64,000 nucleotides of DNA from positions 1 to 64,000 of the forward strand of contig JACPXK010000068.1 in the NCBI GenBank assembly GCA_016196565.1, written 5' to 3'. The first letter of the stretch is position 1. Each line of letters starts with the position of its first letter. The translations under genes and the position numbers were made by a program. Origin of the DNA: Candidatus Omnitrophota bacterium. GTDB taxonomy: Bacteria > Omnitrophota > Omnitrophia > Omnitrophales > Aquincolibacteriaceae. Positions 20,011 through 28,224 of this stretch are shown piece by piece. Below the pieces are notes generated by a model. The model was not told the origin of the DNA. It saw nothing but the letters and a program-made list of their open reading frames with translations, and did not search any database.

Positions 20011-20027
20011 TTTACATAGACTTTACT
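20011..20027 (+). promoter_or_regulatory. Candidate Pho box for the second pst operon
   Basis: TTTACATAGACTTTACT, two half-sites with 11-bp periodicity, 55 bp upstream of the pstS start at 20082. A TATTAA at 20048-20053 may serve as the -10 element. The arrangement back to back with the minus-strand copy fits a divergent PhoB-controlled region. Confidence 0.65.
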
Positions 20028-20081
20028 TGCGCTTGCCTTCGGTTCTTTATTAAGATCGCTCCCTAACCCATGGGAGGGAAT

Positions 20082-20948
20082 ATGGCCATTCGTGTATCTA
20101 TTTCCAGGCTTTTTCTTTTTTTAACCGCATTATTTTTAAGTACCTCACCGGCGTTTGCTGCCACAGACACCCTTCAGATTAAAGGCTCGGATACCATGGT
20201 GAATCTGGGGCAGGCTTGGGCCGAAGAATTCATGCTGCAGCACCCCGACGTGAGTATTGCGGTGACAGGGGGAGGCTCAGGAACCGGAATTGCCGCCATT
20301 TTGTCCGGCACCTGTGATATCGCGCAATCTTCCCGGGACATCAAAGCCGAAGAGCAGGAACAGGCTAAGGCTGCTGGATTTACTATTAATGAAGTGGCCG
20401 TAGGAACGGATGGTATTGCCGTCGTGACTCACCCCGCCAATCCGGTTTCCGAACTGACGCTCGATCAATTGGCCGATATTTTTACGGGCAAAATCAAAAA
20501 TTGGAAAGAAGTCGGGGGAAAAGATATTCCCATGCTGGTTCTTTCCCGTGAACGCAATTCCGGCACCCATGTTTTCTTCCTCGAGCATGTTCTTCGCCGC
20601 GGCAACATCAAAGGACCGGAAGAATTTTCTCAATCGGCGCTGATGATGCCTTCCAGCCAGGCTATTGTGCAGGAAGTACAATCAAGCGACGCGGCAATCG
20701 GATATGTTGGAATCGGTTATGTGACACCCGCGCTCAAAGTCATTCCTGTGGCGAAAAAATCAGGAGAGGCGGCCATTACTCCGAATATTGACACGGTGCA
20801 AAGCGGCCAATATCCGATTTCACGCCCTCTTTTGTTTTTAACGCGCGGCGAACCTCAGGGACAGATCAAAGACTTTATGGATTTTGTGCTCGGGGCCGAA
20901 GGACAAGAAATCGTCAAGACGCTTGATTTTATTCCCCTGAAAAAATAA
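20082..20948 (+). CDS. pstS: Phosphate-binding protein PstS, second type
   Basis: 288 residues from ATG 20082, chosen because GGGAGGG precedes it; an ATG at 20070 lacks a ribosome site. Signal peptide (SRLFLFLTALFLSTSPAFA). Ligand-site motifs: IKGSDTMVNLGQ, GGGSGTGIAAI, IAQSSRDIK, SRERNSGTHVFF. This shorter PstS2-like type differs from the copy at 17332, so the two systems are not a recent duplication and may differ in affinity. Confidence 0.96.
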   Translation: MAIRVSISRLFLFLTALFLSTSPAFAATDTLQIKGSDTMVNLGQAWAEEFMLQHPDVSIAVTGGGSGTGIAAILSGTCDIAQSSRDIKAEEQEQAKAAGFTINEVAVGTDGIAVVTHPANPVSELTLDQLADIFTGKIKNWKEVGGKDIPMLVLSRERNSGTHVFFLEHVLRRGNIKGPEEFSQSALMMPSSQAIVQEVQSSDAAIGYVGIGYVTPALKVIPVAKKSGEAAITPNIDTVQSGQYPISRPLLFLTRGEPQGQIKDFMDFVLGAEGQEIVKTLDFIPLKK

Positions 20949-20958
20949 ATAGCGTCTC

Positions 20959-21852
20959 GTGAATTCCACGCGCAAGTCCCTCAACCGCATTTTCGAGCTT
21001 TTAATGGAACGGGCCATTTTTTTGGCCGGCATTGTTTCCATACTTTGTGTTTTTCTCATCTTCCTTTTCCTTTTGAAAGAAGGATTTTCACTCTTTAAAA
21101 CCTATTCTCCGCTTTCTTTTCTTTTGGGAACAAATTGGTATCCGATTTCCTATCCTCCTAAGTTCGGCATGGTTCCGCTTCTTCTCGGGTCTTTGGCCGT
21201 GACTTTCGGGGCAATTCTTATCGCCGTTCCGCTTGGTATGGGCGCCGCCATTTATATCGGAGAAGTCGCGCCGCTCTGGCTGAAGGATATTTTAAAAGGG
21301 ACCGTGGAATTTCTTTCCGCCATTCCGAGCATCGTTCTTGGCTTTATCGGGCTTGTCACGCTTGTGCCGATTGTAAAATATATTTTCAAACTCCCGACCG
21401 GCCTCACCGCACTTTCGGGCTCCATCATGCTCGCTTTTATGGCAATGCCTACCATTGTCAGCATGATGGAAGACGCCCTTGCCGCGGTTCCCAAGAGTTA
21501 CCGTGAAGGGGCGCTTGCGCTCGGGGCCACAAAATGGCAAATGATACGCCGCGTGGTTTTGCCCGCGGCTTCATCGGGAATGCTGGCGGCGATTATGCTC
21601 GGGGTGGGCCGTGTCATCGGCGAAACCATGGCGGTATTAATGATTACGGGAAACGCGGCGAGAATTCCCACCACGCTCACCCAGCCGGTGCGTACCATGA
21701 CGGCCACCATTGCCGCCGAAATGGGCGAGGCGGTGCGGGGAAGCGAACATTATTTTGCGCTTTTCGCCATCGGAATCGTCCTTTTTATCATTACGTTTTT
21801 GATTAATTTTACGGCAAGCTTTTTTATCAGAAATAAGGTACGGAAAAAATGA
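20959..21852 (+). CDS. pstC: Phosphate ABC transporter permease PstC, second system
   Basis: 297 residues from GTG 20959; an ATG at 21004 (MERAIF) is an alternative start, and neither has a good ribosome site. Six helices and the typical loop REGALALGATKWQMIRRVVL with GVGRVIGETMAVLMITGN. It overlaps pstA by four bases. Confidence 0.95.
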   Translation: MNSTRKSLNRIFELLMERAIFLAGIVSILCVFLIFLFLLKEGFSLFKTYSPLSFLLGTNWYPISYPPKFGMVPLLLGSLAVTFGAILIAVPLGMGAAIYIGEVAPLWLKDILKGTVEFLSAIPSIVLGFIGLVTLVPIVKYIFKLPTGLTALSGSIMLAFMAMPTIVSMMEDALAAVPKSYREGALALGATKWQMIRRVVLPAASSGMLAAIMLGVGRVIGETMAVLMITGNAARIPTTLTQPVRTMTATIAAEMGEAVRGSEHYFALFAIGIVLFIITFLINFTASFFIRNKVRKK

Positions 21853-22703
21853 AACGTCTGAACGCGCGCTGGATAGAAAAAATTGTTTTTGCCTCGCTCT
21901 TACTCTCCACCCTTGTGATCGTCATTCCCGTCATTTTAATCACGCTGCTCATCCTGAAGCAGGGAGTCGCCGCACTCAATTGGGAATTTTTGAGCCAGAG
22001 CCCTCGAATGGGCATGAGGGCCGGAGGAATTTTCCCTGCGATTGTCGGCACGCTTTATCTTGTGCTGGGTACGATGGCTTTCGCCCTGCCGGTGGGAATT
22101 CTTGCCGCCGTTTATCTTTCCGAATACGCCAAAGAAAACTGGCTGACGCGCATGATTGACATCGCCATTGTGAATTTGGCCGGAGTTCCTTCCGTGGTTT
22201 ACGGCCTTTTCGGTCTCGGCCTTTTTGTCGTGTTCCTTAATTTTGGGACTTCCATTCTTTCGGGATGTCTGACACTTTCCATTATGAGTCTGCCCGTGAT
22301 TATTACGGCTTCGCGCGAGGCTTTGAATTCTGTCCCTCAATCTTTCCGCGAAGCCAGTCTCGCGCTCGGCGCTACCCGCTGGCAAACCATTCACCGCGTG
22401 GTTTTACCCAATGCCCTTCCGGGGATTATGACGGGAACCATTCTTGCGATGAGCCGTGCGGCCGGAGAAACCGCCCCCATTCTTTTTACGGTTGCCGCTT
22501 TTTATTTGCCGCGCCTGCCGCGCACCGTTTTTGATCAATGCATGGCGCTTCCTTATCATTTGTATGTGATTGCGACCCAGGTCCCCAATGTGAAACCCCA
22601 TGTTCAATACGGAACGGCGCTGGTTTTGATTCTGATGGTTCTTGTCATGAATATCATCGCCATTATCATTCGCACCCGTTTTCGCAAGAGGAAGCAATGG
22701 TAG
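21849..22703 (+). CDS. pstA: Phosphate ABC transporter permease PstA, second system
   Basis: 284 residues with six predicted helices. The coupling segment REASLALGATRWQTIHRVVL and GTILAMSRAAGETAPILFTV are typical. It is followed by the unusual ATPase with a seven-base overlap (ATGGTAG). Confidence 0.96.
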   Translation: MKRLNARWIEKIVFASLLLSTLVIVIPVILITLLILKQGVAALNWEFLSQSPRMGMRAGGIFPAIVGTLYLVLGTMAFALPVGILAAVYLSEYAKENWLTRMIDIAIVNLAGVPSVVYGLFGLGLFVVFLNFGTSILSGCLTLSIMSLPVIITASREALNSVPQSFREASLALGATRWQTIHRVVLPNALPGIMTGTILAMSRAAGETAPILFTVAAFYLPRLPRTVFDQCMALPYHLYVIATQVPNVKPHVQYGTALVLILMVLVMNIIAIIIRTRFRKRKQW

Positions 22704-23461
22704 AAAACAAGGAAGCTAAAATTGAATTTCATTCTTTGTCGGTTTTTTATGATGCGCGCCAGGCGTTAAAGAGCGTAACTTTTGACGTGCGCAGCAAAGA
22801 AATTCTCGGCATTATCGGTCCGGCCAACAGCGGCAAGACTTCGCTTCTGCGCACCCTCAACCGTTTGAGCGAGCGGCAGAATGAATTCCGCATGGAAGGA
22901 GAAATCTTTCTGGACGGAAAGAATATTTATCAGAAATTTCCGGCCAATGAGTTAAGAAAACTTATCGGAATGATTTTTGCCCTGCCCACGTCCTTACCTC
23001 TTTCTATTTATGAGAATGTGGCTTACGGCCCGCGCGTGCACGGCGTTTCGAAAAAATCGGAGTTGGATGCCATGGTCGAGAAAAGTTTGAACGCCGCTTT
23101 TTTGTGGGATGAGGTCAAAGACCGGCTCGATCTTCCTGCCCTGAAACTTTCCGGCGGCCAGCAGCAGCGGCTTTGCATCGCCCGCACCCTTGCCGTGGAG
23201 CCGGAGGTCATTTTGTACGACGAACCGTGCAGCGGTCTGGATCCGATTTCGACGGCCAAGGTCGAAGAGGCGATGATGGAATTGCAGAGCCAGTACACGC
23301 AAATTCTTGTCACCAACAATACGAAGCAGGCGGCGCGCGTCAGCGACCGCACGGCTTTTTTCCTGATGGGGGAATTGATCGAAATCGATGAAACCGAAAA
23401 GATTTTCACGGTCCCCGGAGATAAACGCACGGAAGATTATGTTTCCGGGAGGTTTGGTTAA
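22697..23461 (+). CDS. pstB: PstB-like ATPase with altered Q-loop and H-loop
   Basis: 254 residues from ATG 22697 behind an AGAGGAAG ribosome site; the longer upstream frame overlaps pstA and is not real coding. Walker A is GPANSGKT (41-48), signature LSGGQ (151-155) and Walker B LYDEP are intact. The Q-loop Gln is Ala95 (IFALPTS where canonical PstB has VFQRPNP) and the switch His is Asn207 (VTNNTKQAARVSD). As the sole ATPase it should hydrolyse poorly. Directly followed by a second PstB whose defect is in the signature motif, so the pair probably works as a heterodimer on PstCA (inference). Confidence 0.92.
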   Translation: MVENKEAKIEFHSLSVFYDARQALKSVTFDVRSKEILGIIGPANSGKTSLLRTLNRLSERQNEFRMEGEIFLDGKNIYQKFPANELRKLIGMIFALPTSLPLSIYENVAYGPRVHGVSKKSELDAMVEKSLNAAFLWDEVKDRLDLPALKLSGGQQQRLCIARTLAVEPEVILYDEPCSGLDPISTAKVEEAMMELQSQYTQILVTNNTKQAARVSDRTAFFLMGELIEIDETEKIFTVPGDKRTEDYVSGRFG

Positions 23462-24217
23462 ATGGATCCGGTCATCAAGGTCGAAAATTTCAATCTTTAT
23501 TACGGGGATTTTCAGGCCCTTAAAAACGTCAACTTGAAGATTTTCGAAAAACAAGTGACCGCCATTATCGGGCCCTCCGGCTGCGGTAAATCCACACTCC
23601 TTCGCTCCATCAACCGGATGAATGATTTAATCGATCAAGTCCGCGTGGAAGGGCAGATCCTGATTGAGAATGGGCCGGTTTACGGCAAAAATGTGGACCT
23701 AATCAATGTTAGAAAAAAAGTGGGCATGGTCTTTCAACGCCCGAATCCCTTTCCGCTTTCGATTTTCGAAAACGTGGTATTCGGCCTTAAAATTCACAAC
23801 GGACTTTCGCGAAGCGAGCTGGCGGACCGCGCGGAGCAAAGCCTTCAAGCGGTGGGGCTTTGGGAAGGGCTGCGCGACCGTTTGGACAAATCCGCCATTT
23901 ATCTTTCGGGAGAAGAGCAGCAGCGATTATGTATCGCTCGCGTGATCGCCGTCAGTCCCGATATTGTGCTTATGGATGAACCTTGCTCGGCGCTTGATCC
24001 GGTCGCGACCCAGCATATCGAAGAGTTGATACGCATTCTCAAAAAAGATTATACGATTGTTATCGTGACGCATAATATGGCGCAGGCGGCGCGCGTCAGC
24101 GATGAAACGGCTTATTTTTATTTGGGAGAATTGATCGAAATGGACAAGACGGAGAAAATTTTCACGGCGCCCTCAAAAAAGGAAACAGAAGATTATATTA
24201 CCGGCCGGTTCGGATAA
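23462..24217 (+). CDS. pstB: PstB-like ATPase with altered signature motif
   Basis: 251 residues, starting right at the stop of the preceding pstB. Walker A GPSGCGKS (37-44), Q-loop VFQRPNPFP (Gln92), Walker B LMDEP and H-loop VTHN (His204) are canonical, but the signature motif is LSGEE (148-152) in place of LSGGQ, which removes the second glycine and the Gln. In an ABC dimer this signature would face the partner's Walker A. The defects of the two PstB copies are therefore complementary: one complete site and one degenerate site per heterodimer. Confidence 0.93.
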   Translation: MDPVIKVENFNLYYGDFQALKNVNLKIFEKQVTAIIGPSGCGKSTLLRSINRMNDLIDQVRVEGQILIENGPVYGKNVDLINVRKKVGMVFQRPNPFPLSIFENVVFGLKIHNGLSRSELADRAEQSLQAVGLWEGLRDRLDKSAIYLSGEEQQRLCIARVIAVSPDIVLMDEPCSALDPVATQHIEELIRILKKDYTIVIVTHNMAQAARVSDETAYFYLGELIEMDKTEKIFTAPSKKETEDYITGRFG

Positions 24218-24352
24218 GTTTCCCAAAACGCCCAGAAGGTCACGCTGCTGTTTGAGCGCGGGAATCCGTTTTCTTTCTAGCTCCGCGATTAAATGCTGTA
24301 AAAGGTGCTGCTGTCTGCGCAGTCCGGTAATCATTAGCTTAGTCTCGAACAT
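24173..24352 (-). CDS. Small helical hypothetical protein
   Basis: 59 residues, ATG at 24352 preceded by AGGAGG with a six-base gap, one of the best ribosome sites in the window. The sequence is charged and helical ([18 protein letters not shown], then [15 protein letters not shown]), suggesting a short coiled coil. The last 15 codons run antisense into the end of the second pstB. No family recognised. It is supported by the ribosome site and helical pattern only. Confidence 0.5.
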   Translation of the reverse strand: MFETKLMITGLRRQQHLLQHLIAELERKRIPALKQQRDLLGVLGNLSEPAGNIIFCFLF

Positions 24353-24436
24353 GATCTGCCTCCTGTTTGTCTCAAAGGATATCAGGAGAATGTCAAAAAC
24401 AAATAATATGGAAGTAAAAAGTAGGCAAAGAAGGGA

Positions 24437-24826
24437 TTAGCGCAGCAATAAACTGTAGGTTAAGGTCAGCAAGACAAAACCGGTAAACGCCGTATATTTC
24501 CGGTTCCGTTCGATAAAAGCGAAATAAATCATGGAAGCCAAAACCCGAATATAAGGTGTTAACATCAAAAAGACAATGCCGAGATTAATCAACAGACGCG
24601 GCCGGAAATTTCCATGGGCGACAAGACTGAGTTCTTCAAAAATGAATTGCAGCACATTGGTTTTGGGCAGTGTGTAATCAAATTGAAACTTCCCGGTAAG
24701 AAACCATTTCCAAGCAAGACCACTTGTAATAAAAATCAAACTGAGTCCGAGTCCCGTCCTCAAAATCCGGCTGACGAGAAGATCCATTTTTAAGGATTGA
24801 AGATTTTCATTATTCTGACTCATCAT
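24437..24826 (-). CDS. DUF1634 membrane protein
   Basis: 129 residues with three predicted helices (LGLSLIFITSGLAWKWFL, LLINLGIVFLMLTPYIRVL, YTAFTGFVLLTLTYSLLL). DUF1634 proteins are regularly encoded next to TauE/SafE permeases, as here, where the start overlaps the TauE stop by four bases. The molecular role is unknown; it is probably a partner of the exporter. Confidence 0.85.
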   Translation of the reverse strand: MMSQNNENLQSLKMDLLVSRILRTGLGLSLIFITSGLAWKWFLTGKFQFDYTLPKTNVLQFIFEELSLVAHGNFRPRLLINLGIVFLMLTPYIRVLASMIYFAFIERNRKYTAFTGFVLLTLTYSLLLR

Positions 24827-25653
24827 AATCCTCGAATTCCCCGTAAAGTCATTTCAATTCCCAGGATGGCTAAAACGGCGAGAAAAAACCAGCGTATGAT
24901 CCGATTCGACAAACGGACAAGGAGGCGTGTTCCCAAGAAAGAGCCGGCCACAATTCCCAAAATAACGGGGGCCGCGAGACCGGGATCAATAAGTCCCGAA
25001 GAAAGATAAACTCCTGTTCCTGCCAATGCGGTGACGCCGATAATTAAATTGCTTGTCGTTGTAGATACTTTCGGCGGAAGCCCCATGACAAGATCGTGAA
25101 TCAAAACTTTCAGTGCACCGGCGCCGATACCCAATAAACCTGCGATGAGGCCGGCCCCAAACATCAAAATTCCTCCCCAATGGGCCAAGCGAGCTTTGTA
25201 TTCGATGGTCCGGTGTTCTGTATGATCATAATATTTTCCTTCAAATTCCAGCCATTGAGAGAATTGATCCTGCTGGTGAATGGGTCTCCATCTTTCTTTA
25301 TGTTGCCATAGTAGAGTTACCCATGAGCTCAGCAAAACAACTCCAAAAATAAGGAATAACGGTCTTTGATCAGATACGATGGTAATGGACGCCCCGGCCA
25401 ATGCTCCAACCATGGTAAACATTTCCAAGAACATGCCTATTTTTAAATTTGTGAGATGGTCCCGCACATAAGCCGAAGCCGATCCGCTGGAAGTCGCAAT
25501 TACAGAAATCACGCTAAGGGCGATGGCATGTTTAATGTTAAGGCCAAAAAGGGTCAGAACGGGAATCAGAACCACGCCGCCGCCCATTCCACTCATGGCG
25601 CCGACAAACCCTGCGAAGACAGAAACGATAAATAAAATATGAATGGGTATCAT
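24823..25653 (-). CDS. TauE/SafE-family permease
   Basis: 276 residues, about eight helices in two halves, with the family start FAGFVGAMSGMGGGVVLIPVL and the second-half repeat AGLIAGLLGIGAGALKVLI. Family members export sulfite, sulfonates or other organosulfur anions; the substrate here is not indicated. It is paired with DUF1634 and divergent from the arsenic cassette. Confidence 0.9.
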   Translation of the reverse strand: MIPIHILFIVSVFAGFVGAMSGMGGGVVLIPVLTLFGLNIKHAIALSVISVIATSSGSASAYVRDHLTNLKIGMFLEMFTMVGALAGASITIVSDQRPLFLIFGVVLLSSWVTLLWQHKERWRPIHQQDQFSQWLEFEGKYYDHTEHRTIEYKARLAHWGGILMFGAGLIAGLLGIGAGALKVLIHDLVMGLPPKVSTTTSNLIIGVTALAGTGVYLSSGLIDPGLAAPVILGIVAGSFLGTRLLVRLSNRIIRWFFLAVLAILGIEMTLRGIRGL

Positions 25654-25782
25654 GTATAAATTATATCGGTAAATATTAATGAAGCCGTACTCAAATAAAA
25701 ATTAAACATAATTTACTCCTCCTAAGGATAAATTGTCATTATACTGACCCAAAATGATTAAAAGAGAAATCAAATAAAATAA

Positions 25783-26466
25783 ATGAGTCTTTTGCATAAA
25801 AGTCTTGGAGAGTTTGTCGGAACATTTGCCCTCGTTTTTGCGGGATGCGGGTCCATCATGATTGCTGAAAGGTTTCCCGCAAGTATCCCGATTGGGGTGA
25901 TTCCCCTTGTCTTCGGCTTGACGGTCGCGGCGATGGTGTATGCTCTGGGACATATTTCGGGAGCTCATTTTAATCCGGCCGTGACAGTTGCCTTCGCCGT
26001 AGCCAGGCATTTTCCTGCCAAGGAAGTGCTGGCTTACTGTTCGGCGCAAATTCTTGGGGGACTTGCGGCCATTTCTATTTTAGCGGCGACTCTTCCTGAA
26101 GGGCAAACATTCGGAGCAACTCTTTCGGCCGTCGGAATTTTTTCGGCCCTGGTTTGGGAATTCATTCTCACTTTCTTTTTGATGTTTTTGATTATTGCCG
26201 TGGCGACAGACACGCGCGCGGTAGGAACCATGGCAGGGGTTGCCATTGGGGCAGCGGTTGCTTTTTGCGCTTATGTTGGCGGTCCGGTCACCGGAGCTTC
26301 CATGAATCCGGCAAGATCTTTTGCTCCCGCGTTATTTCAGCATCAAATGACTACATTTTGGATTTATCTTATGGCTCCACTGGCCGGAGCCGTCAGCGCA
26401 GCCTTGAGTTATGAAGGTATCCGTTGCCAGACCGAAAAAAATAAAAACGCAAAAGGCTGTTGTTAA
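25783..26466 (+). CDS. Aquaporin (MIP family), likely arsenite channel
   Basis: 227 residues, six helices and two NPA boxes (HFNPAVTVA at about 62-70 and SMNPARSFAPA near 165). Its stop overlaps the arsC start (TAATG). In Sinorhizobium the aqpS-arsC pair detoxifies arsenate: ArsC reduces it and the channel lets arsenite leave. The same pairing here suggests that role, although a water or small-solute function is possible. No arsR or arsB is nearby. Confidence 0.88.
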   Translation: MSLLHKSLGEFVGTFALVFAGCGSIMIAERFPASIPIGVIPLVFGLTVAAMVYALGHISGAHFNPAVTVAFAVARHFPAKEVLAYCSAQILGGLAAISILAATLPEGQTFGATLSAVGIFSALVWEFILTFFLMFLIIAVATDTRAVGTMAGVAIGAAVAFCAYVGGPVTGASMNPARSFAPALFQHQMTTFWIYLMAPLAGAVSAALSYEGIRCQTEKNKNAKGCC

Positions 26467-26897
26467 TGAAAACGAGGGTTCTGATTCTTTGCACCGGCAA
26501 TTCCTGCCGCTCTCAAATGGCGGAAGGAGTTTTAAGGCATTATGGAAGCGGCAAGTTCGAGGTTTTTAGTGCCGGGACAAAGCCTTCCAAGGTCAATGAA
26601 AACGCAATCAAAGTGATGCACGAAATAGGAATCGACATTTCAGGCCAGCGGTCTAAACATGTAAGCGAATTTTTGGGTCAGAATTTTCATTATGTGATTA
26701 CTGTTTGTGACAACGCTAAAGAATCCTGTCCCATTTTCCCGGCTAAAAGCACGCATCTTCATTGGGCTTTTCCCGATCCTCCGCATCAAAAAGAAACTAC
26801 CGAGGAAGTTTTGGACGAATTCCGCAAGGTAAGGAATTTAATTCGCCGGAAATTCCGCAAGGCGGCAAGCACAGGTGTGTTTGATGAAAAAGAATGA
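26466..26897 (+). CDS. arsC: Arsenate reductase, low-molecular-weight phosphatase type
   Basis: 143 residues from ATG 26466. The P-loop CTGNSCR starts at Cys9, and the redox pair Cys81/Cys88 (VCDNAKESC) of thioredoxin-coupled ArsC is present, as is the late DPP motif (FPDPPH). It reduces arsenate to arsenite. It ends with no gap against the convergent ATPase gene. Confidence 0.95.
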   Translation: MKTRVLILCTGNSCRSQMAEGVLRHYGSGKFEVFSAGTKPSKVNENAIKVMHEIGIDISGQRSKHVSEFLGQNFHYVITVCDNAKESCPIFPAKSTHLHWAFPDPPHQKETTEEVLDEFRKVRNLIRRKFRKAASTGVFDEKE

Positions 26898-28097
26898 TTA
26901 AGATTCGAGGAATGAGGAGTCTTCCAGAAATGCGAAAGACTCCAAAGGAATAAACCTAATTTCGGTTTCTTCCAATTTTAAAATACCTTCCTGATTCTCA
27001 TTGATAACAAAAGCGCGTTTGGTTTTAGGATAGCGAAGAAGAAAGCGTTTAAGCCCTGAAGGAATTTCCATTCGATTTAAATGGGTCTTAACTTCAAAGG
27101 GGAATGGCTTTCGATTTCGAAGAAGAATAAAATCGACTTCAGAACTATCCTTCGTCCGCCAAAATTTTAACTCCATATTAGGTTTCAGCATTTGATGAAG
27201 CTTAAGGCCCACGAAACTTTCGAAAAGAATTCCATTGTCAGAGCGGTCTTTAATGGCCGAAAAGTCTTTTAAAAGAGCATTTCGTATGCCTAAATCATAA
27301 AGATAAATTTTTGAAGATTTTTTAAGTTCATTGCCGAGATTGGTTGAAAAACTGAAAATACGGACAATGGAAAAGGTTTGGTCGAGAATGTCAAGATAAC
27401 GATTCAAGGCATTGACGCTCATATTGATTTCTTGGGCTAAGGAATGGACGGAAATAAGGGAGCCCTGATATTGGGCAAGTAAATAGAGGAGATGATTAAA
27501 AGCGCGGATATTTTCTTCACGGATAAGCGCTTTGATATCCTTCAGGATATAAGCACTTAAGAGTTCCGATAAAATTACCTGTTTTCTTTCCTCAGAATCT
27601 GTATGAGTTAAAGCCGGCATTCCCCCGAATCGAAGATAAGTTTGGAGATTATAATTTTTGTCGTTTTGTTTGATTTCAGCGAACTGAAGGGGAAAGACGC
27701 GATAAAGAAATCTTCGGCCCGCAAGGCTTTCTTTGAGGTGTTTATGTATTTCCAGGGAAGAAGATCCCGAACAAATAAGCTTTATCTTAGTTTTAGAATC
27801 ATAAAGGGCTTTGAAAATTTTTGAAGCATTTTCTAAGTATTGAAATTCATCAATAAAAACAACATTCCCTGAAGATCGGATTTTTTCAATAATTTCATGA
27901 TTGGGACGGTTAAATTCAGCAAGAATTTGAGGCTGTTCCAAATCGAAAAAGGCCGTTTGACGGCCCTGTTTTTTAGCTTCGTCTTCTAGCATTTTAAGGA
28001 GAGTCGTTTTTCCAACCTGACGGGGACCAAGCAGGATAAGGATTTCTGGTTGTCTTATTTCTTCTTGTAACTGCTTGAATACAAAGCGGTTAATCAT
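26898..28097 (-). CDS. AAA_14/DUF4143-family ATPase
   Basis: 399 residues. N-terminal P-loop GPRQVGKT (24-31), Walker B VVFIDEFQYL, a central winged-helix-like part (SVHSLAQEINMSVNALNRYL) and the C-terminal DUF4143 nuclease-like region with VDFILLRNRKPFPFEVKTH. Such genes are common, mobile and often multi-copy; the function is unknown. Its codon use is more AT-rich than its neighbours, consistent with transfer. Confidence 0.92.
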   Translation of the reverse strand: MINRFVFKQLQEEIRQPEILILLGPRQVGKTTLLKMLEDEAKKQGRQTAFFDLEQPQILAEFNRPNHEIIEKIRSSGNVVFIDEFQYLENASKIFKALYDSKTKIKLICSGSSSLEIHKHLKESLAGRRFLYRVFPLQFAEIKQNDKNYNLQTYLRFGGMPALTHTDSEERKQVILSELLSAYILKDIKALIREENIRAFNHLLYLLAQYQGSLISVHSLAQEINMSVNALNRYLDILDQTFSIVRIFSFSTNLGNELKKSSKIYLYDLGIRNALLKDFSAIKDRSDNGILFESFVGLKLHQMLKPNMELKFWRTKDSSEVDFILLRNRKPFPFEVKTHLNRMEIPSGLKRFLLRYPKTKRAFVINENQEGILKLEETEIRFIPLESFAFLEDSSFLES

Positions 28098-28107
28098 GGT
28101 ACTGACT

Positions 28108-28136
28108 AATTTACCCTAGTAAGGTAAAAAAGTCAA
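28108..28136 (-). promoter_or_regulatory. Promoter of the AAA_14 gene with inverted repeat in the spacer
   Basis: Minus strand TTGACT, 17-bp spacer, TAAATT, 10 bp before the ATG. An inverted repeat TTTACC-N7-GGTAAA (28110-28128) overlaps the -10 and spacer and could be an operator. Confidence 0.55.
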
Positions 28137-28224
28137 AACCTCTCTTCTCTGAACCGCAAAGAAACTGGGGCTTGACGCAAGCACCCATGAAGGCCGCTCC
28201 TGCCGTAAAATTCTCCAGCAAGCT

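Noticed and set aside
19874..20081. Possible riboswitch in the divergent pst region
   Set aside because: No conserved aptamer motif was found; the regular 11-bp repeats are better explained as protein-binding sites.
22538..22696. Upstream extension of the first plus-strand pstB by 53 codons
   Set aside because: It runs out of frame through pstA, is not ATPase-like, and the ATG at 22697 has a ribosome site and the expected PstB start.
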